From NCBI GenBank assembly GCA_027080125.1, contig JALWSW010000227.1:1-10395 (forward strand): a DNA stretch of 10,395 bases, given 5' to 3'. The position numbers were made by a program, and so were the translations under genes. Positions 6,418 to 10,395 of this stretch are shown here, piece after piece. A model generated the notes under the pieces. It was not told the origin of the DNA. It saw nothing but the letters and a program-made list of their open reading frames with translations, and did no database searches. Positions within the stretch are counted from its first letter, which is position 1, and the number at the start of each line of letters is the position of its first letter. Origin of the DNA: Campylobacterales bacterium. Its GTDB lineage: Bacteria > Campylobacterota_A > Desulfurellia > JAADFJ01.

Positions 6418-6956
6418 TGCCTGCATACAAGATTTTGGTAACAGGTCCGTTTAACTCGGGAAAAACAACATTTATAAAAACCGTAAGCGATATAGCGCCG
6501 GTCAAAACGGAAAAGATTGTGACAGAAAAAGAATATATCGGTATAAAAGAAAAAACTACCGTCGCTATGGATTTCGGAATGATTGCGATAGACAAAAAGG
6601 ATAATCTTGTGCTGCATCTATACGGAACACCGGGGCAAACACGATTTGATTTTATGTGGGATATATTGATTGACGGCGCGCTTGGCATTGTTATACTTGC
6701 CGATTCCACCGACAAAAAGTCCGTAAACGCAATACCAGTATATCTTAATTTTTATAAATCAAAAGGCGTGGATATTCCGATTGTAATAGGTTTGACAAGG
6801 GCAGATAAAAACGACTCTATTTATGATATCGGCAACATTGCTCAATCGTTTCCGGTGCTAAAAATTAATGCTGAAGATAAAGAAGATGTCAAAAAAACAT
6901 TGCTAACTCTATTGGAAAGATTCTCAGAACAATCCTACGGCAATGCTAAGTATTGA
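6417..6956 (+). CDS. Small Ras-like GTPase (COG2229 / MglA-related)
   Basis: This 179-residue GTP-binding switch protein has its G1/P-loop at GPFNSGKTT (10-18), a likely G2 Thr before AMDFG (47-54), the G3 region GTPGQTRF (70-77), the G4 motif as TRAD (127-130) in place of NKxD, and a G5-like INAED (150-154). GTPGQ in place of DxxGQ and T(R/K)xD are usual in the COG2229 group. A GTG at 6414 is also in frame, but the ATG at 6417 is better spaced from AAGAGG (6405-6410) and forms the coupled TGATG junction with the previous gene. The product is probably a cytoplasmic molecular switch whose cycle is tuned by the Roadblock proteins encoded next, as MglB acts on MglA. It overlaps the next gene by 14 bases. 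Confidence 0.85.
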   Translation: MPAYKILVTGPFNSGKTTFIKTVSDIAPVKTEKIVTEKEYIGIKEKTTVAMDFGMIAIDKKDNLVLHLYGTPGQTRFDFMWDILIDGALGIVILADSTDKKSVNAIPVYLNFYKSKGVDIPIVIGLTRADKNDSIYDIGNIAQSFPVLKINAEDKEDVKKTLLTLLERFSEQSYGNAKY

Positions 6957-7362
6957 AGCCGAGCTCAATCTGATTATAGGTCGGTTTATGGAAGCGCATC
7001 GCAACATCAAAAGTTTGACCGTTGCAACCACTGACGGCTTTCCAATCAGCCACACCGGCAAAGGTGACCCAGATGTAATATCTGCTGTCGTTTCACAAAT
7101 CATCGATAATATAAAAAAGCTGGAAAAGTATAATATATTCCCCGGTGCGAAATATCTGTCCATTTCAGATGAAGACGGAAACTGGATCTATGGCAAGGTT
7201 TCGGGATTTGAAGAACTGGATTTTTGTGTTATAATGGTTTCGCGAAACATTCACGGATGTCAGGGTTTGCTTGAGGAAATCACAATAGAGATAATAAGAA
7301 TTTATCTAAAACATAGGCAATTCCTAAAATATGCAAATAATAAAAGGAGGGGAACTATATGA
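6943..7362 (+). CDS. Roadblock/LC7-domain protein (first copy)
   Basis: The 139-residue protein has the Roadblock/LC7 pattern: an N-terminal helix (IEAELNLIIGRFMEAHR), a strand with SLTVATTDGFPISHTGKG, a second helix (VISAVVSQIIDNIKKLEKY), further strands (AKYLSISDEDGNWIYGKVS, then FCVIMVS) and a long C-terminal helix. The 'DG.PI' turn is the family hallmark. Such proteins dimerise and bind small GTPases, acting as GAPs, activators or scaffolds. The start codon lies inside the GTPase gene (14-base overlap) with no clear Shine-Dalgarno site, so translation is probably coupled. The C-terminus carries about 20 extra basic residues rich in Lys and Arg. It differs strongly from the second Roadblock gene, so a recent duplication is unlikely. 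Confidence 0.75.
   Translation: MLSIEAELNLIIGRFMEAHRNIKSLTVATTDGFPISHTGKGDPDVISAVVSQIIDNIKKLEKYNIFPGAKYLSISDEDGNWIYGKVSGFEELDFCVIMVSRNIHGCQGLLEEITIEIIRIYLKHRQFLKYANNKRRGTI
7344..7350 (+). promoter_or_regulatory. Near-perfect ribosome binding site for the second Roadblock gene
   Basis: AAGGAGG lies 8 bases before the ATG at 7359, inside the end of the previous coding region. It is the strongest Shine-Dalgarno site in this operon and suggests the second Roadblock protein is made in excess over the GTPase and the first Roadblock protein. Confidence 0.7.
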
Positions 7363-7721
7363 ATGAAAAGGCAATGACAGCCGTTTTGGAGTATCTCAAC
7401 GAATCATCCGGCGAGATTAAAGGCTCTGCAGTAGTAAGCGGAGACGGTTTGACTATGGCAAGCATTCTTCCCTCAGATATCGATGAGGACAAGGTAGGCG
7501 CCATGGCAGCAGCGATGGCATCGTTAGGTGAAAGAGTATCCGAAGAGCTCGAGCAGGGCACTCCTGAACAGGTTCTGGTTCGCTCTTCCGAAGGCTATCT
7601 TTTGCTTGTAAAAGCCGGAGAGGAAGCCGTTCTTGCAACACTTGCAGGCAAAAACGCCAAACTGGGTCTTATATTTCTGGATGTAAAAAGGGCAGCAAAA
7701 GAACTGGAAAAAATCATCTGA
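7359..7721 (+). CDS. Roadblock/LC7-domain protein (second copy)
   Basis: This 120-residue protein is close to the minimal Roadblock/LC7 length. It has an N-terminal helix (AMTAVLEYLNES), the strand and turn SAVVSGDGLTMAS, an Ala-rich helix (KVGAMAAAMASLGERVSEEL), paired strands (QVLVRSSEGYLLLVKAGEEAVLATLAG) and a C-terminal helix. This is the classic MglB-like order of GTPase-partner proteins. The gene overlaps the first Roadblock gene by 4 bases (ATGA) and has a strong ribosome site. Low-GC flavour is milder here, with more Ala and Gly codons than in its neighbours, which fits a highly expressed protein. It could form homodimers or a heterodimer with the first Roadblock protein. Which of them touches the GTPase is not visible. 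Confidence 0.85.
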   Translation: MNEKAMTAVLEYLNESSGEIKGSAVVSGDGLTMASILPSDIDEDKVGAMAAAMASLGERVSEELEQGTPEQVLVRSSEGYLLLVKAGEEAVLATLAGKNAKLGLIFLDVKRAAKELEKII

Positions 7722-7741
7722 AAAAATAAAGGGAGATTGAT

Positions 7742-8218
7742 ATGGCTGAAATCAACGAGGTTCTATCCGGTATAGTCGAACAAGATAGCATAGTTGTGCC
7801 AAGACACGCTCTTGTCCTGTTTTATGAAGGTGTTTTAAAGGTAGCAGGATTTGGCTTGGGCGGGATGCTTGTTATGGCAGGGAAAAAAGCCGGCCTCACA
7901 CTTGCAGAGCAGTTTAGAAAAGAGCTTGGCAGAGATATTACAACGGAAGAAGCGGTAACTGTCATGTCAAAGCTGTTCGAATTGACAAAAACCGGAAGCG
8001 ACCTGCAAATATCTGTAGAGGGAAATCAGATAAAACTTAGTATGAAAAACTCTTTTCTTGCAAAGGATTTGAGCAACAAAAAACCGGTTTGCAAACCGAT
8101 TTCCGGTTTTATAATGGGATTTTTTGGCAGCATAACCGGCAAAAATGTGAAGGTTTCAGAAACCCACTGCATGGCTCAGGGCGAGCAGGAGTGCCTATTT
8201 GAGGGTAAAATATCATAA
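7742..8218 (+). CDS. V4R (4-vinyl reductase-like) ligand-binding protein
   Basis: The 158-residue protein consists of one V4R domain. The N-terminal part has an Arg-His-Ala helix and the Gly-rich stretch FGLGGMLVMAGKKAGL (about 37-52). The C-terminal part has the diagnostic run of C117, SGFIMGFFGSITGKNVKVSE, then C143 in ETHCMAQGEQEC with C151, ending in FE. V4R domains are predicted to bind small hydrophobic molecules and possibly a metal through the conserved Cys. The name comes from BchJ of chlorophyll synthesis, but stand-alone V4R proteins are mostly sensors. GGGA lies 7 bases before the ATG, and the gene follows the second Roadblock gene by 20 bases, so it belongs to the same operon as the likely sensor. 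Reductase activity is not implied. Confidence 0.8.
   Translation: MAEINEVLSGIVEQDSIVVPRHALVLFYEGVLKVAGFGLGGMLVMAGKKAGLTLAEQFRKELGRDITTEEAVTVMSKLFELTKTGSDLQISVEGNQIKLSMKNSFLAKDLSNKKPVCKPISGFIMGFFGSITGKNVKVSETHCMAQGEQECLFEGKIS
8081..8109. repeat. Cluster of AAACCG/CGGTTT inverted repeats inside the V4R gene
   Basis: AAACCGGTTT (8081-8090) is a perfect 10-base palindrome. AAACCG (8093-8098) and CGGTTT (8104-8109) form a second inverted repeat with a 5-base gap. The same half-sites occur with a 20-base gap at 9193-9224. The bases code for normal V4R residues, so this may be chance. Confidence 0.3.
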
Positions 8219-8329
8219 AAAAAACCGGATTGACAGCTTTTTGTCAGAATAGTTTCGTGGGTTGATAGACACATCAAGCCATATCGGCAAAAGTTGAATA
8301 TAAGTAACTTAGATTCGGTTATCAGTCTC

Positions 8330-8358
8330 AAAAAACAAAAGACGGCTATTTTGCCGTT
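8330..8358 (-). terminator. Rho-independent terminator of the DUF1614 gene
   Basis: On the - strand, ACGGC, AAAATA and GCCGT form a GC-rich 5-pair hairpin (8342-8357, extended by a G-T pair), followed at once by CTTTTGTTTTT (from 8341 down to 8330). It lies about 90 bases after the DUF1614 stop codon. On the + strand the same hairpin is followed only by TGCTATTTCT, so it would end V4R operon transcripts poorly. The rest of 8219-8446 holds only weak hairpins, for example TGACA/TGTCA at 8231-8246, and no gene. Confidence 0.5.
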
Positions 8359-8446
8359 GCTATTTCTAAGGCAAGAAGAATCGGTATAATCTTAACTTCA
8401 TCCGCTTTACCGACATTGCAAGATACCGGGGTCAGGAAAAATTTAT

Positions 8447-9109
8447 TCAGGCAAGCAGAACCGCTACCAATCCGGCAAGGAAAATACCGTCAAAAGTTCC
8501 TGCTCCTCCTATAGAGAGCACTCCGCTTCCAAGCAGTGCCGAATCGCTTATATGCATAAGATCGGCTCCTATTAAAACTCCCATAGAACCGGAGATATAG
8601 GCAACCGGAGCACTGTTTCTGGGAGAAACAACAAGTGCGACAACCGCTGCAATCAAGGGCGGCAAAAGCATCGGAACCGCTATACCTACTCCGCTTATAG
8701 GACGAGCAAGTTTATACATAACAGCTGCAACTATTAAAACCGCTATAACTATTTTTGATATGGGTACGCCGCTTTTGGCAATAAGCCACCCTGATACCAC
8801 AATCGGAATTAAGGCCCCTCCTACATTAAGCGCGACAATACTGGTTCCCGAACCAGCCGCATAATCCAAAAAAGGCGAAAAAATATATGCGCTTTGCGGC
8901 GATATGCCGGATGAGCTTATAGTAGCTATCGGTATGTTTATAAAACTGCCGAGCCAACTTGAAATAAGCAGAATAAAAACAGAGCGTCTTGAAAGATGCA
9001 GTTTTTCAAAACTTTTTACTATAATCCCTATTTGTATCAGAAAAAAAAGCGCACCGACAGCAAAAATGAGCAATAAAAGCGACAAAATCGCATAAGGAAT
9101 CAAAAACAT
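8447..9109 (-). CDS. DUF1614 family membrane protein
   Basis: The 220-residue protein is almost entirely hydrophobic, with about six or seven membrane segments. The first is at residues 3-30. Hallmarks of DUF1614 include GSFINIP (54-60), ALNVGGALIP (93-102), PVAYISGSMGVLIGADL (168-184) and SIGGAGTFDGIFLAG (199-213). The function of this family is not known. The conserved polar Asn, Asp and Gly residues within membrane segments suggest transport or an intramembrane site, which is inference. The ATG at 9109 has only GGAAG about 13 bases upstream, so initiation may be leaderless from the candidate promoter at 9117-9144. It is read opposite to both neighbouring operons and divergently from the permease. 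Confidence 0.8.
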   Translation of the reverse strand: MFLIPYAILSLLLLIFAVGALFFLIQIGIIVKSFEKLHLSRRSVFILLISSWLGSFINIPIATISSSGISPQSAYIFSPFLDYAAGSGTSIVALNVGGALIPIVVSGWLIAKSGVPISKIVIAVLIVAAVMYKLARPISGVGIAVPMLLPPLIAAVVALVVSPRNSAPVAYISGSMGVLIGADLMHISDSALLGSGVLSIGGAGTFDGIFLAGLVAVLLA

Positions 9110-9116
9110 TTATATC

Positions 9117-9144
9117 ATAATACTTCCGGTATAAAATTATTCAA
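9117..9144 (-). promoter_or_regulatory. Possible promoter for the DUF1614 gene
   Basis: Read on the - strand, TTGAAT (9144-9139) and TATTAT (9122-9117) are 16 bases apart, with 4/6 and 5/6 consensus matches. Transcription would start close to the ATG at 9109, giving a nearly leaderless message. The -35 element lies within the left arm of the 9136-9173 inverted repeat. Confidence 0.3.
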
Positions 9145-9173
9145 GATAACCTGGGGATTTTGGTCTGAATAAT
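9136..9173. repeat. Inverted repeat ATTATTCA...TGAATAAT, possible operator
   Basis: ATTATTCA (9136-9143) is perfectly complementary to TGAATAAT (9166-9173) with 22 bases between. An overlapping pair, CAAGAT (9142-9147) and ATCTTG (9172-9177), gives an alternative pairing in the same place. It lies between the divergent DUF1614 and permease genes. Confidence 0.35.
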
Positions 9174-9192
9174 CTTGCTTGTCCATAAAATA

Positions 9193-9224
9193 AAACCGAT
9201 TTAACTGATTCGTAATACCGGTTT
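9193..9224. repeat. Inverted repeat AAACCG...CGGTTT upstream of the permease promoter
   Basis: AAACCG (9193-9198) and CGGTTT (9219-9224) are perfect complements 20 bases apart, ending 23 bases before the -35 of the permease promoter. This is a plausible regulator site; no known operator is recognised. Confidence 0.3.
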
Positions 9225-9247
9225 GAATGTAAAATCCAATTCTGATA

Positions 9248-9275
9248 TTGACAAGACAGAAATATGCTCTATTAT
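9248..9275 (+). promoter_or_regulatory. Near-consensus sigma70 promoter for the permease gene
   Basis: A perfect TTGACA (9248-9253) is followed after 16 bases by TATTAT (9270-9275), 5 of 6 matches. Transcription would start near 9282. This is the best promoter in the window. Its -35 contains the TTG that would be the start of the longest permease reading frame, so translation must begin further downstream. Confidence 0.55.
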
Positions 9276-9316
9276 ATCAGCATATCGGAAAATACTTATA
9301 TAGTGGAGAAAATTGG

Positions 9317-10276
9317 TTGTTTAACTGGTTACTTGAAGCCGTTAATTTTCTTGTTGAAAAGGTTTTTGACATATCTGTCGGCTCGAAACTTGGATCTGCA
9401 CTGCAGTTCTTTTTTTATGACACAATCAAGATTGTAATACTTCTATCGGTAATGATATTTCTAATCTCCTATATCAGAAGCTACTTCCCACCCGAAAGAA
9501 CAAAGAGAATTCTTGAGCGCTTCAGTGGCATATCAGGAAACATTATGGCATCTCTTCTGGGAATCGTAACTCCGTTTTGCTCCTGCTCTTCGATTCCGCT
9601 TTTTATTGGATTTGTTGAAGCCGGAATTCCTCTCGGAGTAACATTTTCCTTTCTTATTACCTCTCCCATTGTCAATGAAGCCGCCTTTATAATCTTGCTG
9701 GGTTTGTTCGGTATAAAAATCGCCGCTATATATACGGCAAGCGGAATAATTCTCGGAATTATCGGAGGAGTGGCAATAGGAAAGTTGAAGATGGAAAAAT
9801 ATGTGGAAGAGTATGTTTACAAAATGCAGATAAAAAGCGCGGAGCTTGTAAAATTGACCCAAAAAGATAGGGTAAAATTTGCATTGAGTAATGTGGAAGA
9901 GATAGTGCAAAGGATATGGCTGTTTCTTATAATCGGTATCGGCATAGGCGCAGCTATTCACGGGTGGGCACCTGAGGATATACTCAGTAGATACGCAGGT
10001 CCTGATAACCCATTTGCCGTTTTCGTAGCCGTTATTGCCGGAATCCCGCTTTATTCAAACGCAATAGGAACCATACCGATTGCCGAGGCACTAATAGGAA
10101 AAGGTGTCGGAATGGGAACGGCTCTTGCCTTTATGATGGCAATAACTGCTCTGTCGCTGCCGGAAATGGTTCTGTTGAGAAAGGTTATAAAACCGAAACT
10201 GATAACTGCGTTTGTTATGATTACAGGCTCAGGAATAGTTATCATAGGTTATCTGTTTAACAATATTATTGCGTAA
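9317..10276 (+). CDS. ArsP/DUF318-family permease
   Basis: The integral membrane protein has about 8-10 hydrophobic segments. The hallmark TPFCSCSSIPLFIGF, with CSCSS at residues 88-92, and VTFSFLITSPIVNEAA identify the DUF318/ArsP permease family. The second half repeats the theme with GIPLYSNAIGTIPIAEAL and ends with ALSLPEMVLLRKVIKPK. Some members export trivalent methylarsenicals; for most the substrate is unknown, and the Cys pair suggests a thiol-reactive metalloid or metal. I chose the TTG at 9317 (320 residues): GGAG (9305-9308) is 8 bases before it and the start of the conserved region follows directly. The longer frame from the TTG at 9248 (342 residues) has no ribosome site and lies on the promoter. 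A thioredoxin-like gene follows after 37 bases, a frequent pairing. No ArsR regulator is seen. Confidence 0.85.
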   Translation: MFNWLLEAVNFLVEKVFDISVGSKLGSALQFFFYDTIKIVILLSVMIFLISYIRSYFPPERTKRILERFSGISGNIMASLLGIVTPFCSCSSIPLFIGFVEAGIPLGVTFSFLITSPIVNEAAFIILLGLFGIKIAAIYTASGIILGIIGGVAIGKLKMEKYVEEYVYKMQIKSAELVKLTQKDRVKFALSNVEEIVQRIWLFLIIGIGIGAAIHGWAPEDILSRYAGPDNPFAVFVAVIAGIPLYSNAIGTIPIAEALIGKGVGMGTALAFMMAITALSLPEMVLLRKVIKPKLITAFVMITGSGIVIIGYLFNNIIA

Positions 10277-10313
10277 CATCAGTTACATAAAAACAAATTG
10301 AAAGGAGTAGATA

Positions 10314-10395
10314 ATGGTTATTAAAATTTTAGGAAGCGGATGTCCCAGATGCGTCAGAACATACGAAAACGCGGAAGAAGCACTGAAAAATCTCG
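10314..10395 (+). CDS. Small thioredoxin-like CxxC protein (3' end cut off)
   Basis: Only the first 27 residues are in the window. MVIKILGSGCPRCVRTYENA has a first strand, a Gly-Ser-Gly turn and the redox motif CPRC at residues 10-13, followed by an amphipathic helix. This is the start of the small (about 75-80 residue) MTH895-type thioredoxin-like proteins. These commonly sit next to DUF318 permeases and may reduce or hand over their thiol-bound cargo, which is inference. AAAGGAG (10301-10307) lies 6 bases before the ATG. A small GTAAC/GTTAC hairpin (10273-10286) spans the permease stop but lacks a T-tract, so read-through from the permease is expected. Confidence 0.75.
   Translation, partial: MVIKILGSGCPRCVRTYENAEEALKNL

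Noticed and set aside
7742..8218. V4R protein as a (bacterio)chlorophyll 4-vinyl reductase
   Set aside because: No photosynthesis genes are present and stand-alone V4R domains are mostly ligand-binding modules; the name alone is not evidence of the reaction.
8231..8246. Hairpin TGACA/TGTCA as terminator of the GTPase-V4R operon
   Set aside because: The stem has only five pairs and no T-tract follows, so it does not qualify; the operon's true terminator was not found.
9533..9961. 142-codon open frame on the - strand within the permease gene
   Set aside because: It is antisense to the CSCSS permease motif region and its translation is rich in Tyr, Cys and Asn without any fold pattern.
1..10395. 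CRISPR array, tRNA, rRNA, insertion sequence or phage genes
   Set aside because: No regularly spaced repeats, cloverleaf, ribosomal RNA core, transposase or phage-like protein was seen on either strand.

Overview
The window reads as a low-GC (well under 50% by eye) bacterial chromosome segment. Shine-Dalgarno sites of the AGGAGG type and several sigma70-like promoters argue for a bacterium rather than an archaeon. The gene set suggests an anaerobe with dissimilatory sulfur metabolism, perhaps a sulfate or sulfite reducer of a Desulfobacterota-like or deep-branching lineage. No marker gene fixes the taxon, so this placement is inference.

Region 1 (1-4427, + strand) is a sulfur and siroheme block. 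It holds the 3' end of a DsrE/DsrF-like gene, a very small DsrH/TusB-like gene, and then after a 143-base gap three siroheme genes: a Met8/CysG-N type precorrin-2 dehydrogenase/ferrochelatase, a CbiA/DsrN-type a,c-diamide synthase (likely siroheme amidase), and a 600-residue protein combining a degenerate HemC-like N-terminus with a SUMT (CobA) domain and a HemD domain. Together they could convert hydroxymethylbilane to siroheme and on to siroheme amide, the cofactor form linked to dissimilatory sulfite reductase. dsrAB itself is not in the window.

Region 2 (4424-4984) is a MarR-family regulator with its own good promoter overlapping the end of the siroheme block. About 300 non-coding bases with nested inverted repeats follow.

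Region 3 (5284-8218, + strand) is a tight five-gene signalling operon: a degenerate receiver plus DUF4388/PATAN-like protein, a small MglA/COG2229-like GTPase, two Roadblock/LC7 proteins and a V4R-domain protein. The first four genes overlap by 1 to 14 bases and the last follows after 20 bases. This looks like a GTPase switch with its Roadblock partners, a scaffold or receiver and a small-molecule sensor. It is the best candidate in the window for a poorly described system.

Region 4 (8330-10395) has a DUF1614 membrane protein on the - strand, with a terminator, divergent from an ArsP/DUF318-type permease and the start of a CxxC thioredoxin-like protein on the + strand. The intergenic region holds a near-consensus promoter and two inverted repeats. 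The promoter indicates that the permease starts about 23 codons later than the longest open frame. No tRNA, rRNA, CRISPR array, insertion sequence or phage gene was seen.
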